DNA of 64,000 nt from Serratia nevei (GTDB lineage: Bacteria > Pseudomonadota > Gammaproteobacteria > Enterobacterales > Enterobacteriaceae): contig NZ_CP149940.1 of the NCBI RefSeq assembly GCF_037948395.1, forward strand, positions 3,782,001-3,846,000, read 5' to 3'. The notes below the pieces were generated by a model. The model worked only from the letters and a program-made list of their open reading frames with translations, did not search any database and had not been told where the DNA came from. Both the position numbers and the translations under genes were made by a program. Position 1 is the stretch's first letter. The number at the start of each line of letters is the position of its first letter. Below are positions 28,774-40,120 of this stretch, one piece after another.

Positions 28774-29122
28774 GTGGACTGGATCAAACTTTATAGCAGT
28801 CCAAGATTGCTTTTGCCCGTCGGCTTTAGTATTTAACGGTGCATTATTTCGATGCGCAAAATTAATCACCCCCCGAGCCCGGTCAAGGCTGAATCGATTT
28901 ACTCATCTGTCGCCGACGCGTCGAATCGGGCATAATGGGGAGCGGATTGGAACGACGTCTAAAGCCGAGTTTTTTGATCTGAAGTGCCTAACGCGTCGTT
29001 TTCTGTTGCATCAACGTTCGCCCCTGTCCATAGTCAGGCGCTATAACCAGACAAGCTAAAGTCAGGCCCCTGGGCTAAACTTTAGCTCCACAACATTAAT
29101 CCAATAAGTTGGGGAAACATCA
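28774..29122 (+). promoter_or_regulatory. ptsHI-crr promoter region with Cra site
   Basis: About 350 bases without a gene. GCTGAATCGATTTA at 28888-28901 agrees at every position with the Cra (FruR) consensus as I know it (RSTGAAWCSNTHHW). A dyad GCTAAAGT...ACTTTAGC (29055-29062 and 29084-29091) could fold in the leader about 30 bases before ptsH. Multiple promoters are expected from E. coli; their exact boxes are not certain by eye. Confidence 0.65.
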
Positions 29123-29380
29123 ATGTTCCAGCAAGAAGTTACTATTACCGCTCCGAATGGTCTGCATACTCGCCCTGCCGCTCAGTTCGTTAAAGAAGCC
29201 AAAGGCTTCACGTCTGACATCACCGTGACCTCCAACGGCAAAAGCGCCAGCGCTAAAAGCCTGTTCAAACTGCAAACTCTGGGGCTGACTCAAGGGACCG
29301 TAGTGACCATCTCCGCTGAAGGTGAAGACGAGCAGAAAGCCGTTGAGCACTTGGTAAAACTGATGGCAGAGCTTGAGTAA
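29123..29380 (+). CDS. ptsH: Phosphocarrier protein HPr
   Basis: 85 residues, full length. Carries phosphate from enzyme I to the sugar-specific EII proteins. His15 lies in [12 protein letters not shown] and the Ser46 region is [17 protein letters not shown], both as in E. coli HPr. First gene of ptsH-ptsI-crr, 46 bp before ptsI. Controlled by the upstream region with a Cra site. Confidence 0.98.
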   Translation: MFQQEVTITAPNGLHTRPAAQFVKEAKGFTSDITVTSNGKSASAKSLFKLQTLGLTQGTVVTISAEGEDEQKAVEHLVKLMAELE

Positions 29381-29426
29381 TCGGCCCGTCTTTTTAGTTA
29401 ACACCAGTCAAGAGTAAGGTAGGGTT

Positions 29427-31154
<1,728 letters not shown>

Positions 31155-31203
31155 ACTTCCACGACACTGGAACGCCGCCCAATTTAATGCTTAGGAGAAG
31201 ATC

Positions 31204-31713
31204 ATGGGTTTGTTCGATAAACTGAAATCTCTGGTTTCTGATGACAAGAAAGACACGGGCACTATCGAGATCGTCGCTCCCCTTTCTGGCGAAATCGTCA
31301 ATATCGAAGATGTGCCGGACGTAGTGTTCGCTGAAAAAATCGTTGGCGACGGTATCGCCATCAAACCGGCCGGCAACAAAATGGTTGCTCCGGTTGACGG
31401 CACCATCGGTAAGATTTTCGAAACCAACCATGCATTCTCTATCGAATCCGACAGCGGCATTGAGCTGTTCGTCCACTTCGGCATCGATACCGTAGAACTG
31501 AAAGGCGAAGGCTTCAAACGCATCGCCGAAGAAGGTCAGCGCGTCAAGAAAGGTGACGTGGTTATCGAGTTCAACCTGCCTCTGCTGGAAGAGAAAGCCA
31601 AGTCTACCCTGACGCCGGTCGTTATCTCCAACATGGACGAGATCAAAGAGCTGATCAAACTGTCCGGCAGCGTGACCGTTGGTGAAACCCCGATCATCCG
31701 CATCAAGAAGTAA
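31204..31713 (+). CDS. crr: PTS glucose-specific enzyme IIA (EIIA-Glc)
   Basis: 169 residues. Accepts phosphate from HPr for glucose uptake and, by its phosphorylation state, controls adenylate cyclase and inducer exclusion. The two active-site histidines are His76 ([10 protein letters not shown]) and His91 ([10 protein letters not shown]), counting Met. [27 protein letters not shown] is the classic EIIA-Glc N-terminal domain. AGGAG lies just upstream. The operon ends at a strong terminator. In E. coli the next gene is not a two-component system; here rssA follows convergently. Confidence 0.98.
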   Translation: MGLFDKLKSLVSDDKKDTGTIEIVAPLSGEIVNIEDVPDVVFAEKIVGDGIAIKPAGNKMVAPVDGTIGKIFETNHAFSIESDSGIELFVHFGIDTVELKGEGFKRIAEEGQRVKKGDVVIEFNLPLLEEKAKSTLTPVVISNMDEIKELIKLSGSVTVGETPIIRIKK

Positions 31714-31728
31714 TCGCGAATGAGCAAG

Positions 31729-31759
31729 AAAAACGGCGCCCTCGGCGCCGTTTTTTTTT
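31729..31759 (+). terminator. Terminator after crr
   Basis: ACGGCGCC-CTC-GGCGCCGT stem preceded by A's and followed by T9. Also faces the convergent rssA. Confidence 0.92.
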
Positions 31760-31790
31760 ATCTCCTTCGTCGTATCCCGATTTCGCTACG

Positions 31791-33116
31791 TTATGACGGC
31801 CAGCGCGGGATACGCAGGGTAATGACCAGCCCCTCTTTATCGCCGTTGCGCGCCTCAACCTGGCCGCCGTGCGCCAGCACCACCTTGCGGGTGATCGCCA
31901 GCCCCAGGCCGTACCCCTTGCCCGACAGCGCTGACTTCACGCGCACGAACGGATCGAAAATGCTCGACAGCTTCGCCTCCTCGACTCCCGGCCCCTGATC
32001 GCTGACCGCGATCTGGAACTGGTTATCAACGCGCGTCAGCGCCACCGTCACCCGCTGGCCGTGGCTGGAAAAGCGCAGCGCATTACGCACGATGTTATCC
32101 ACCGCTCGCCGCATCAGCTCCGCATTGCCCTTGACGGTGTACTCCACGTCCGACTCGGCCTGCAGCACGATATCCACGCCGGGCACCTGCGCCTCGTAGC
32201 GTGCATCGCTCACCACCGCATCCACCAGGCCGTACAGATCGAAATACTCCTCGTCCGGCAGGCTGCTGTGTTCGGCGCGCGACAGCGCCAGCAGCTCGCC
32301 GATCATCTTATCCAGCCGCCCCGACTCGTGTTCGATGCGCTTGAGCGAGGTTTCGACGTTGCCGGCATTCTGCCGCGCCAGGCCGATCGCCAGCTGCAGG
32401 CGCGCCAGCGGCGAACGCAGCTCGTGCGAAACGTCATGAAGTAACTGCTCGCGGGCGCTGACCAGCAGCTCCAGCCGCTCAGCCATGGTGTCGAAATCGC
32501 GCGCCACGTCGGACAGCTCGTCATGACGGCGGCGCATTTTCGGGAACAGCCGCACCGACAGATCGCCCTGCGCCACCCGATCCAGGCCACCGCGCAGCTG
32601 ACGCATCGGCCGGGTCAGGTTCCAGGCCAGCACGGCGCTGAACAGCAAACCGCCCAGCCCGCCGACCCACAGCATCGGCGCAGGAATGTTGAAGAAATGG
32701 GAACGCCGCTCCGGCCGATACTCTTCCCGCAGCCCGCGCACGTTATAGCTCAGCCAGTATCCCTGCCCTTCCCCGGTCTGCACCCAGGCAGAGATTTCCT
32801 TCGGCATCCGCCGCCCTTCAAATACCGGTTCTTCCGGCGCGGGCGGCGGCGGTTGGGTCATCGGCGTCACCGACAGCAAACGCCTGTCGTCCTCGGGCCA
32901 ATCGCGCATCAGGGCTTCCAGCGCCGGCATGCCGCCGCTGCGCAACTGGGTAGCCGCCGAGGTCAGCTGCAGGCCGATGACCCGCCGCGCCATAGCGTTC
33001 TCCGGCGGCACATAGCGGTCGCCATACAAAGAAAACGCCACCCACAGGGCCTGCGTCATGATGAGGAAGGTCAGCCAAAAGCCGAGCAAAATTTTCCAGA
33101 ACAGTCTTCCGCGCAT
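31791..33116 (-). CDS. rssA: Sensor histidine kinase RssA
   Basis: 441 residues. First transmembrane helix about 8-30, a periplasmic domain with a Pro-rich patch (TQPPPPAPEEP), second helix about 147-166, HAMP (TRPMRQLRGGLDRVAQGDLSVRL, about 168-220), DHp with the phosphoacceptor His231 in LHDVSHELRSPLARL, and HATPase boxes NIVRNALRFS, DQGPGV and GYGLGLAI. It resembles CpxA in order. S. marcescens RssA/RssB is known to control swarming and other surface traits. The name is assigned from the partner's sequence and species context. It is transcribed after rssB, 6 bp apart. Confidence 0.82.
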   Translation of the reverse strand: MRGRLFWKILLGFWLTFLIMTQALWVAFSLYGDRYVPPENAMARRVIGLQLTSAATQLRSGGMPALEALMRDWPEDDRRLLSVTPMTQPPPPAPEEPVFEGRRMPKEISAWVQTGEGQGYWLSYNVRGLREEYRPERRSHFFNIPAPMLWVGGLGGLLFSAVLAWNLTRPMRQLRGGLDRVAQGDLSVRLFPKMRRRHDELSDVARDFDTMAERLELLVSAREQLLHDVSHELRSPLARLQLAIGLARQNAGNVETSLKRIEHESGRLDKMIGELLALSRAEHSSLPDEEYFDLYGLVDAVVSDARYEAQVPGVDIVLQAESDVEYTVKGNAELMRRAVDNIVRNALRFSSHGQRVTVALTRVDNQFQIAVSDQGPGVEEAKLSSIFDPFVRVKSALSGKGYGLGLAITRKVVLAHGGQVEARNGDKEGLVITLRIPRWPS

Positions 33117-33122
33117 GTCAGG

Positions 33123-33803
33123 TTATCGAATGCGATAGCCGATGCTGCGCACCGTCTCGATGCTCAGCGTATTACCGGCCAGCGCGCTCAGCTTCTGGCG
33201 GATATTGCTGATATGCACGTCCACGCTGCGATCATAGGCCTCGCGCGGGCGCCCCAGCCCCTTCTCGGACAATTCATCCTTCGACACCACGCGATCCGGC
33301 GCGCGCAGCAACAGCTCCAGCAGATTGAATTCCGAAGCGGTCAGATCAAACGCCTTACCGCGCCATTCGCTGCTGCGGGTTGAAGGGTTCAGCGTCAGCT
33401 CGCCGAAGCTGATGGCGGCTTCGTCGTCCGCCTCCTGCGGCCGCTCTTCGAAACGGCGCAGCACCGCGCGCAGACGCGCCACCAATTCGCGCGGGTAGCA
33501 AGGTTTGGGCATGTAATCGTCGGCGCCCATCTCCAGGCCAATCACCCGATCGATGTTGTCGCCTTTGGCGGTCAGCATGATGATCGGCAGCCGGCTCTTT
33601 TTACGCACGTCGCGCAGCACGTCGATGCCGCTCATGTCCGGCAGCATGATATCGAGGATCATCGCGGTATAGTCGCCCGACAGCGCGCCCTCTACCCCCG
33701 CCTTGCCGGTCAGCACCAGCGTGGCGTCGAAGCCTTCGCCCGTCAGGTATTCGCTCAGCATGGTGCCAAGCTCCAGGTCATCGTCGACCAGTAAAATTTT
33801 CAT
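33123..33803 (-). CDS. rssB: Response regulator RssB (OmpR family)
   Basis: 226 residues from the ATG at 33803 with GGAG six bases upstream; the open frame starts 5 codons earlier. Receiver domain with acidic triad (VDDDLELG), phospho-acceptor Asp51 in AMILDIMLPDMSGIDVL, conserved Thr/Ser and Lys (IMLTAKG, DYMPKPCYPREL; the Lys is present), followed by an OmpR-type winged helix (FDLTASEFNLLELLLRAPDRVVSKDELSEK ... RSVDVHISNIRQKL). Asp51 agrees with the phosphorylation site reported for S. marcescens RssB. The protein should not be confused with E. coli RssB, the unrelated RpoS adaptor. Confidence 0.85.
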   Translation of the reverse strand: MKILLVDDDLELGTMLSEYLTGEGFDATLVLTGKAGVEGALSGDYTAMILDIMLPDMSGIDVLRDVRKKSRLPIIMLTAKGDNIDRVIGLEMGADDYMPKPCYPRELVARLRAVLRRFEERPQEADDEAAISFGELTLNPSTRSSEWRGKAFDLTASEFNLLELLLRAPDRVVSKDELSEKGLGRPREAYDRSVDVHISNIRQKLSALAGNTLSIETVRSIGYRIR

Positions 33804-34060
33804 GCCTTGCTCCTTCACCGATTTTCGTTATTTTCCCGCCAATTCCGCCGGCCCGCAGCCGGTTTTACTCAATCCTTACACATCGCGGTTCGCGTCTCGC
33901 CACCGTTATTGTGGCTGCTGTCGCGCGATTTCTCTACTTCTGTCAGGGTATTGGCGTGCAGACAGGCGCCGGCCATCGCGCAGGCGGGCCGGCTATGCGG
34001 TCGGTCAAAAGGGAAGTGAGAGGGAGTTTCCCGGCGAAACGCGCCGCCGGGAGGGCACAT

Positions 34061-34942
34061 TCAGTCGAACACGCCGGTGGAGAGGTAACGGTCACCGCGA
34101 TCGCAGACGATCGCCACCACGACGCTGCCGGGGTGGGCCGCCGCGACGCGCAGGGCGCCGGCTACCGCGCCGCCGGAGCTGACGCCGCAGAAAATGCCTT
34201 CACGCTGCGCCAGCTGGCGCATGGTCTGCTCAGCATCGCGCTGCTCGATATCCAGCACCTGATCCACCAGCTCCGGGCGGAAAATGCCCGGCAGGTAAGC
34301 GGGCGCCCAACGGCGAATGCCGGGGATGCTGCTGCCTTCTGCCGGCTGCAGGCCGATGATCTGCACCTGCGGATTCTGGCTCTTCAGGTAACCGCCCACG
34401 CCGGTAATGGTACCGGTGGTGCCCATGCTGGAAACGAAGTGCGTGATGCGTCCTTCGGTCTGGCGCCAAATCTCCGGGCCGGTGGTGGTGAAATGGGCGT
34501 AGGGATTGTCGAGATTGTTGAACTGATCCAGCACCTTGCCCTGCCCCTGACGCTGCATCTCCAGCGCCAGATCGCGCGCCCCTTCCATCCCCTGCTCACG
34601 GCTGACCAGGATCAGCTCGGCGCCGTACGCGCGCATCGCCGCCTGCCGCTCCAGGCTCATGTTCTCCGGCATCAACAGCTTCAGCGTATAGCCTTTGAGC
34701 GCGGCGATCATCGCCAGCGCAATGCCGGTATTGCCGCTGGTGGCCTCGATCAGCACGTCGCCGGGCTTGATCTCGCCGCGCAGCTCCGCCTGCTGGATCA
34801 TCGCCAACGCAGCGCGATCCTTCACCGATCCCGCCGGGTTATTGCCTTCCAGTTTGACCCATACCTCGCTGCCCGCCTGGGCGGCCAGCCGTTGCAGTTG
34901 TACCAGCGGGGTGTTCCCGATGCATTGTTCGAGCGTTGTCAC
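34061..34942 (-). CDS. cysM: Cysteine synthase B (O-acetylserine sulfhydrylase B)
   Basis: 293 residues, shorter than CysK. Uses sulfide or thiosulfate with O-acetylserine. PLP lysine in NNPAGSVKDRAALAMI, loops [13 protein letters not shown] and SSMGTTGTITGVGGYL, and the CysM-type EGSSIPGIRRWAPAYLPGIF segment plus CDRGDRYLSTGVFD terminus. It follows cysPTWA on the same strand after a terminator-like hairpin, as in E. coli, consistent with thiosulfate use. About 250 bases between it and rssB hold no gene that I can support. Confidence 0.97.
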   Translation of the reverse strand: MTTLEQCIGNTPLVQLQRLAAQAGSEVWVKLEGNNPAGSVKDRAALAMIQQAELRGEIKPGDVLIEATSGNTGIALAMIAALKGYTLKLLMPENMSLERQAAMRAYGAELILVSREQGMEGARDLALEMQRQGQGKVLDQFNNLDNPYAHFTTTGPEIWRQTEGRITHFVSSMGTTGTITGVGGYLKSQNPQVQIIGLQPAEGSSIPGIRRWAPAYLPGIFRPELVDQVLDIEQRDAEQTMRQLAQREGIFCGVSSGGAVAGALRVAAAHPGSVVVAIVCDRGDRYLSTGVFD

Positions 34943-34974
34943 GATCTTTGCCTGTGTTGGTGTGCGTAAAGTAA

Positions 34975-34999
34975 AAAGGCAACCCGGGGGTTGCCTTGA
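34975..34999 (-). terminator. Terminator between cysA and cysM
   Basis: AAGGCAACCC-CC-GGGTTGCCTT on the minus strand, followed by TTTAC. Probably attenuates transcription from cysPTWA into cysM. Confidence 0.75.
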
Positions 35000-35021
35000 A
35001 GAAAAGGGCAGCTAAAACCTA

Positions 35022-36110
35022 TCAGGCGCTTTTGGCTAACGCAACAGGTTGCAGCAGTTGATCGCCGGCATACAGCCGCGCATTGAGGCTGCCGACGTAA
35101 TAACGGCCGCCGCGCACCGGGGTTGGATTGCCTTCCGGCAACACCACGCCGATCGGTTCCTGATGCCAGCCGATCGGCTGCACCGTCAGCTGCCAGAAGT
35201 GGCCACGCGGGCTGACTTCCAACACCTGCACCGGCAGCGGGCAACGCTCGCTGCTTTCGGTCGCCACTTCCATTTCCCACGGACGCAGGAACAGATCGAC
35301 GCTGCCCTGGTGCATCGGCTGGAACGACAGCGGCCACTGGTGCGCGCCGACGAACAGCTGGGAGCCGCGAATTTCGCCGTTCAGGCGGTTCACTTCCCCC
35401 ATGAATTCCAGCACGAAGCGGCTGGCCGGTTCGCGCATAATCTCTTCCGGCGACCCGACCTGTTCGATATTGCCCTGGCTCATCACCACGATGCGGTCGG
35501 CCACTTCCATCGCCTCTTCCTGATCGTGGGTGACGAACACGCTGGTGAACTTCAGCTCTTCGTGCAGCTGACGCAGCCAGCGGCGCAGCTCTTTGCGCAC
35601 CTGCGCATCCAGCGCGCCGAACGGTTCGTCCAGCAGCAGAATTTGCGGCTCCACCGCCAGGGCGCGCGCCAACGCCACGCGCTGTTTCTGGCCGCCGGAC
35701 AGCTGAGACGGATAGCGGTTGGCCAGGTGGCCCAGCTGCACCATTTCCAGCAGCTGGGTGACTTTCTGTTTGATCGCCGCGGCGTTCGGCCGCTCGCGGC
35801 GCGGCAGCACGGTCAGGCCGAAGGCGATGTTGTCGAACACCGTCATGTGGCGGAACAGCGCATAGTGCTGAAACACGAAGCCCACGCGCCTGTCTCGCGC
35901 ATGCATGTGGCTGACGTCGGTGCCGTGGAAGCCCAGCTTGCCGCCGCTCTGGCTTTCCAGCCCGGCGATGATCCGCAGCAGCGTGGTCTTGCCGGAACCG
36001 GACGGCCCGAGCAGCGCCACCATCTCGCCGGAAGCAATATCGAGCGAGATATCGTTCAATACCTTGGTGCGACCGAAGTACTTGTTGATGCCGTTAATCT
36101 CAATGCTCAT
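35022..36110 (-). CDS. cysA: Sulfate/thiosulfate ABC transporter ATPase
   Basis: 362 residues from [18 protein letters not shown] at 36110; the frame is open 19 codons further but that part lies within cysW. Walker [13 protein letters not shown], signature [17 protein letters not shown], Walker [14 protein letters not shown], His switch [12 protein letters not shown], then a C-terminal TOBE-like domain. It energises CysTW for sulfate and thiosulfate import. Its start overlaps the cysW end by 11 bp. Last gene of cysPTWA. Confidence 0.97.
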   Translation of the reverse strand: MSIEINGINKYFGRTKVLNDISLDIASGEMVALLGPSGSGKTTLLRIIAGLESQSGGKLGFHGTDVSHMHARDRRVGFVFQHYALFRHMTVFDNIAFGLTVLPRRERPNAAAIKQKVTQLLEMVQLGHLANRYPSQLSGGQKQRVALARALAVEPQILLLDEPFGALDAQVRKELRRWLRQLHEELKFTSVFVTHDQEEAMEVADRIVVMSQGNIEQVGSPEEIMREPASRFVLEFMGEVNRLNGEIRGSQLFVGAHQWPLSFQPMHQGSVDLFLRPWEMEVATESSERCPLPVQVLEVSPRGHFWQLTVQPIGWHQEPIGVVLPEGNPTPVRGGRYYVGSLNARLYAGDQLLQPVALAKSA

Positions 36111-36975
36111 GATTTTCCTCCCGCTCGAGACGCGCGTTTTGACGTTCCAGACGCCACTGCAGCGCACTCTTCAAAAATAGGGTAACGATCGCCATCAGGG
36201 TCAACAGGGCGGCGGCGGTAAAGGAGCCGACGGTGTTGTAATCCTGCTGCAACAGCTCGACCTGCAGCGGCAGGCTGTAGGTTTCGCCGCGAATCGAACC
36301 GGACACCACCGACACTGCGCCGAACTCGCCGATGGCGCGCGCGTTGGTCAGCACCACGCCGTACAGCAGCGCCCAGCGAATGTTGGGCAGCGTCACGCGG
36401 CGGAACATTTGCCAGCCGGACGCCCCCAGCAGAATCGCGGCCTCGTCTTCCTGGCTGCCCTGGCTGAGCATCATCGGCACCAGCTCGCGCACCACGAAGG
36501 GGCAGGTAACGAAAATGGTCACCAGCACCATGCCCGGCCAGGAGAACATGATCTGGATGTTATGCGCATCCAGCCAGCCGCCCAGCAGGCCATTGCTGCC
36601 GTAAAACAGCAGGTAAATCAGCCCCGCCACCACCGGTGAAACGGCGAACGGGATATCGATCAGCGTCAGCAGCAGCTGGCGGCCGGGGAAGGTGAAGCGC
36701 GTCACCAGCCACGCCAGCAACGTGCCGAACACCAGGTTGAACGGCACGGTGATCAGCGCGATCAAGACCGTCAGCCAAATGGCGTGCAGCATGTCCGGAT
36801 CGAGCAAGTTGCTCCACATCGCGCCGAACCCTTTGGAAAAGGCCTCGGCGAAAATCGACATCATCGGCACCACCAGCAGCAGCACCGAGAACAGCGTGCC
36901 GATGGCGATCAGCGTCCACTTGCCCCAGTTGACGCGCGGGCGCTCGGCGCCGTTGAAGGCGGAAACATCGGCCAT
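36100..36975 (-). CDS. cysW: Sulfate/thiosulfate ABC transporter permease CysW
   Basis: 291 residues with about six membrane helices. EAA-type loop [31 protein letters not shown] (contact with CysA), and the CysW marker segments [24 protein letters not shown] and [29 protein letters not shown]. Its start overlaps the cysT stop by one base and its end overlaps cysA, so the genes are translationally coupled. Confidence 0.96.
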   Translation of the reverse strand: MADVSAFNGAERPRVNWGKWTLIAIGTLFSVLLLVVPMMSIFAEAFSKGFGAMWSNLLDPDMLHAIWLTVLIALITVPFNLVFGTLLAWLVTRFTFPGRQLLLTLIDIPFAVSPVVAGLIYLLFYGSNGLLGGWLDAHNIQIMFSWPGMVLVTIFVTCPFVVRELVPMMLSQGSQEDEAAILLGASGWQMFRRVTLPNIRWALLYGVVLTNARAIGEFGAVSVVSGSIRGETYSLPLQVELLQQDYNTVGSFTAAALLTLMAIVTLFLKSALQWRLERQNARLEREENHEH

Positions 36976-37814
36976 CAGTGCCCTCCTCCCAAACGTCTGC
37001 CGAAGCGGCTTTGCAATACGTTAATGCTGAACAGCAGCAGCAGCGACGCCGCCAGGATCACCGAGGCGATGGCGCTGGCCGCCGGATAATCGAACTCCTG
37101 CAAACGCACGAAAATCATCAGCGAGGTCACTTCCGTCTTCCAGGCGATGTTGCCGGCGATGAAAATCACCGCGCCGAACTCGCCCAGGCTGCGGGTAAAG
37201 GAGATGGCGGTGCCGGCCAGCAATGCCGGTGCCACCTCGGGCAACACCACGCGGCGGAAACTCTGCCAGCGCGTAGCGCCCAGCGTCTCGGCCGCCTCTT
37301 CGTATTCCGGCCCCAGCTCTTCCAGAACCGGCTGCACGGTGCGCACCACAAACGGCAGGCTGGTGAACGCCATCGCTACCGCGATCCCAAGCCAGGTAAA
37401 GGTGACCTTGATGTCGAAGTGCGCCAGCCACTGACCGTACCAGCCAGTGGTGGAAAACAGCCCCGCCAGCGTCAGGCCGGCCACTGCGGTCGGCAGTGCG
37501 AACGGCAGATCGATCAGGCCGTCCAGCAGCGAACGGCCGGGAAAACGGTAGCGCGTCAGGATCCAGGCCATCAGCATGCCGAACACCGCGTTGAACAGGC
37601 TGGCGACGCCGGCCGCCAGCAGCGTCACTTTATACGCCGCCACCACCTGCGGGTTGGAAATCACTTCCCAGTATTGCGCCAGGCTCATCTGTGCCAGCTG
37701 CATCACCAGCGCGGTGAGCGGCAACAGCAGGATCAAACAGGTATAAAACAGGCTGCTGCCGAGGCTGAGGCCAAATCCGGGCAGCACCCGCTTACTGGAC
37801 GACAACGCCAACAT
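36975..37814 (-). CDS. cysT: Sulfate/thiosulfate ABC transporter permease CysT (CysU)
   Basis: 279 residues, about six membrane helices. EYEEAAETLGATRWQSFRRVVLPEVAPALLAG is the EAA loop; DGLIDLPFALPTAVAGLTLAGLFS and GAVIFIAGNIAWKTEVTSLMIFVRLQEFDYPAA are typical CysT blocks. It forms a heterodimer with CysW in the inner membrane. Directly abuts cysP (start at 37814, cysP stop codon 37815-37817). Confidence 0.96.
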   Translation of the reverse strand: MLALSSSKRVLPGFGLSLGSSLFYTCLILLLPLTALVMQLAQMSLAQYWEVISNPQVVAAYKVTLLAAGVASLFNAVFGMLMAWILTRYRFPGRSLLDGLIDLPFALPTAVAGLTLAGLFSTTGWYGQWLAHFDIKVTFTWLGIAVAMAFTSLPFVVRTVQPVLEELGPEYEEAAETLGATRWQSFRRVVLPEVAPALLAGTAISFTRSLGEFGAVIFIAGNIAWKTEVTSLMIFVRLQEFDYPAASAIASVILAASLLLLFSINVLQSRFGRRLGGGH

Positions 37815-38837
37815 TTACTTGCGCCCTGCCGCTAACAGCTGATCCAGCTCGCCGCCGGTGGCGAAGTGGGTTTTCATCACCTGCGGCCAGCCGCCGAACT
37901 GGTCTTCCACGCGGAACAGTTGGGTGTCCGGGAATTGCCCCTTCGCCGCCGCCATCGCTTTCTGGTCATACACGCGGTAGTAGAAGCTGGTGATCACCTG
38001 CTGCGCCGCCGGGCTGTAGAGATAGTTCAGATAGGCTTTGGCCGCCTGTTCGGTACCGTTGCGCTCGACGTTTTTGTCGACCCAGGCCACCGGGAACTCC
38101 GCCAGAATATCGACCGGCGGCACGATCACTTCGTACTTGTCCTCACCGTACTGCTTGCGGATGTTGTTCACTTCGGACTCGAAGCTGATCAGCACGTCGC
38201 CCAAGCCGCGCTCGACGAAGGTGGTGGTCGCGCCGCGGCCGCCGGTATCAAACACCAGCACGTTTTTCAGGAAGCGGGTCATGAAAGCGCGGGTCTTGGC
38301 CGGATCGTTGCCGTCGGCCTGATTGGCGGCGCCCCAGGCGGCCAGATAGGTGTAACGGCCGTTACCGGAGGTTTTCGGGTTCGGGAACACCAGCTTCACG
38401 TCGTCGCGCACCAGATCGTTCCAGGTGTGGATGCCCTTCGGGTTGTCCTTGCGCACCAGAAACGCCATGGTGGAATAGAACGGCGAGCTGTTGTTCGGCA
38501 GGCGCGCCTGCCAGTCCGCCGGGATCAGCTGCCCGCGATCGTGCAGGATCTGCACGTCGGTCACCTGGTTGTACGTCACCACGTCGGCGCGCAGGCCCTG
38601 CAGGATCGCCAGCGCCTGCTTGGAGGAACCGGCGTGCGATTGTTTGATGGTCAGCTTGTCGTTCGGATGCTGTTGATTCCACTGCTGTTCAAAGCCGGGA
38701 TTCAGCGCGACGAACAATTCACGGGAAACGTCATAAGAGCTGTTCAGCAATTCCGCCGCCGACGCGGCGCCGCTCGCCAACAGCGCAGCCGCCAGCCAAC
38801 CTTTCAGCACGAGATTTTTAACCCGGTTTTGTTTCAT
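37815..38837 (-). CDS. cysP: Thiosulfate/sulfate-binding periplasmic protein
   Basis: 340 residues from the ATG at 38837 (AAGGTG upstream); residues about 1-28 are a signal peptide ending ASAA. Mature start [25 protein letters not shown], then [25 protein letters not shown] (oxyanion-binding), [19 protein letters not shown] and [13 protein letters not shown], all features of CysP/Sbp. First gene of cysPTWA. The 201 bases upstream to the yfeX end should carry the CysB-activated promoter; no exact site is claimed. Confidence 0.97.
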   Translation of the reverse strand: MKQNRVKNLVLKGWLAAALLASGAASAAELLNSSYDVSRELFVALNPGFEQQWNQQHPNDKLTIKQSHAGSSKQALAILQGLRADVVTYNQVTDVQILHDRGQLIPADWQARLPNNSSPFYSTMAFLVRKDNPKGIHTWNDLVRDDVKLVFPNPKTSGNGRYTYLAAWGAANQADGNDPAKTRAFMTRFLKNVLVFDTGGRGATTTFVERGLGDVLISFESEVNNIRKQYGEDKYEVIVPPVDILAEFPVAWVDKNVERNGTEQAAKAYLNYLYSPAAQQVITSFYYRVYDQKAMAAAKGQFPDTQLFRVEDQFGGWPQVMKTHFATGGELDQLLAAGRK

Positions 38838-39004
38838 TCTGCACCTTATCACTGAGTCATTCCTTCAGGCTTTCGCCTTATTGACGACCAGTGTATTTAT
38901 AACTCGGTGCGGAGCTGTAACGCTTTTATATACCGTTTAGTGATTTACAAGCATCAAACGCTATAAGGCAGGGAATGCGAGGCGTTTTCGGGGCGGGAAA
39001 ACGG

Positions 39005-39031
39005 GCCGAAGCCGGGCGCGCCGGCTTCGGC
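39005..39031 (-). terminator. Strong hairpin after yfeX
   Basis: GCCGAAGCCGG / CCGGCTTCGGC, a perfect 11-bp inverted repeat with a 5-nt loop, followed on the minus strand by CCCGTTTTCC. Probable terminator of yfeX, with a weak T tract. Confidence 0.6.
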
Positions 39032-39038
39032 AACGGCG

Positions 39039-39938
39039 TCAAAGTGACAGCAGGCGCGTCAGCGATGGCGCAAAGTAGTAGCTGCCGGTAACCGCACGGC
39101 TGAAACGCAGCATCGCGTCGCGTTTGCCGTCCAGATCGCCGAACATGCTCAGCAGCTGCTGCTCGATATTGTGCAGGCGTGCGCAATAGGCGATGAAGAA
39201 CAGGCCATGCTTGCCGCTGGCGGTGCCATAAGGCAGGCTCTGGCGCAGAATTTTCAGGCCCTTGCCGTTCTCTTTCAGATCGACGCGGCTGACGTGCGAG
39301 GTATCCGGGCGCTGATCGGCCGGCAGCTCTTCGCTGTCGCGCTTGGTGCGACCGATGATCTGCTCCTGCTGTTCGGTGGTAAAACGCTGCCACTGGCGCA
39401 GGTTGTGCTCGTAGCGCTGCACCAGCACGTAGCTGCCGCCTGCGTCCTCTTCGCCTTCGGCGATCGTCGCCACTGCCGGGCGCTGCTCGCCCTGCGGGTT
39501 TTCGGTACCGTCGATGAAACCGCTCAGATCGCGCTCTTCCACCCAGCGGAAACCGTGGGTTTCTTCTTCAATCTTGATGGCGTTGCCGAACGCCGCCAGT
39601 GCCGCCTGCGCCAGCGTGAAGTTGACGTCGTGACGCAGCGACTGAATGTGGAGCAGCATATCGCGCTGGGTGGCCGGTGCCAGCCCTTTGCCGAGCGGCG
39701 TGAACGGCTTCAGCTCTTTCGCGCCCTGGCCGTTGGAAAGATCGTGCCAAACGTCATAGCCGAAAGCGATCACCGCGCCGAGGCGCGCATCGGGAAACTG
39801 CTGCTGCAGCTCGCTCAGCGTCTGACAAAACTGTTTGCAGCCCTGGCGCAAGTCGGCGAATTCGCCCTGTACGGTGGCTTCCATAAAAATGGCGAAACGG
39901 CAGTGCTCCAGCAGAATGCCGCTCTGAACCTGTGTCAT
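39039..39938 (-). CDS. yfeX: Dyp-type peroxidase YfeX
   Basis: 299 residues from [21 protein letters not shown] at 39938; the longer frame adds ten residues without support. The Dyp signature GFIDGTENP (GxxDG, catalytic Asp) is present, with [28 protein letters not shown] and [18 protein letters not shown] near the C-terminus. It is a cytosolic heme peroxidase without a signal peptide; E. coli YfeX has been argued to act on porphyrinogens and, controversially, to release iron from heme. yfeY and yfeZ follow upstream in the same orientation, as in E. coli. Confidence 0.95.
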   Translation of the reverse strand: MTQVQSGILLEHCRFAIFMEATVQGEFADLRQGCKQFCQTLSELQQQFPDARLGAVIAFGYDVWHDLSNGQGAKELKPFTPLGKGLAPATQRDMLLHIQSLRHDVNFTLAQAALAAFGNAIKIEEETHGFRWVEERDLSGFIDGTENPQGEQRPAVATIAEGEEDAGGSYVLVQRYEHNLRQWQRFTTEQQEQIIGRTKRDSEELPADQRPDTSHVSRVDLKENGKGLKILRQSLPYGTASGKHGLFFIAYCARLHNIEQQLLSMFGDLDGKRDAMLRFSRAVTGSYYFAPSLTRLLSL

Positions 39939-40120
39939 GTTGTTATCCTCAATACCAGAATCCGGCAACAGGTAAGGTATGGCGGTTGACGCGCGGGTTC
40001 CCTGTTACAAACGCGCGCTATCATACCGCAAGCACGGTCGATTGCCTTGCAGCAGCGCAAAGAAAATAGGGGTAATGGCTTGAAAAGGCAGGCGCCGTGA
40101 ACCGGCGCCCGTTGAACATA

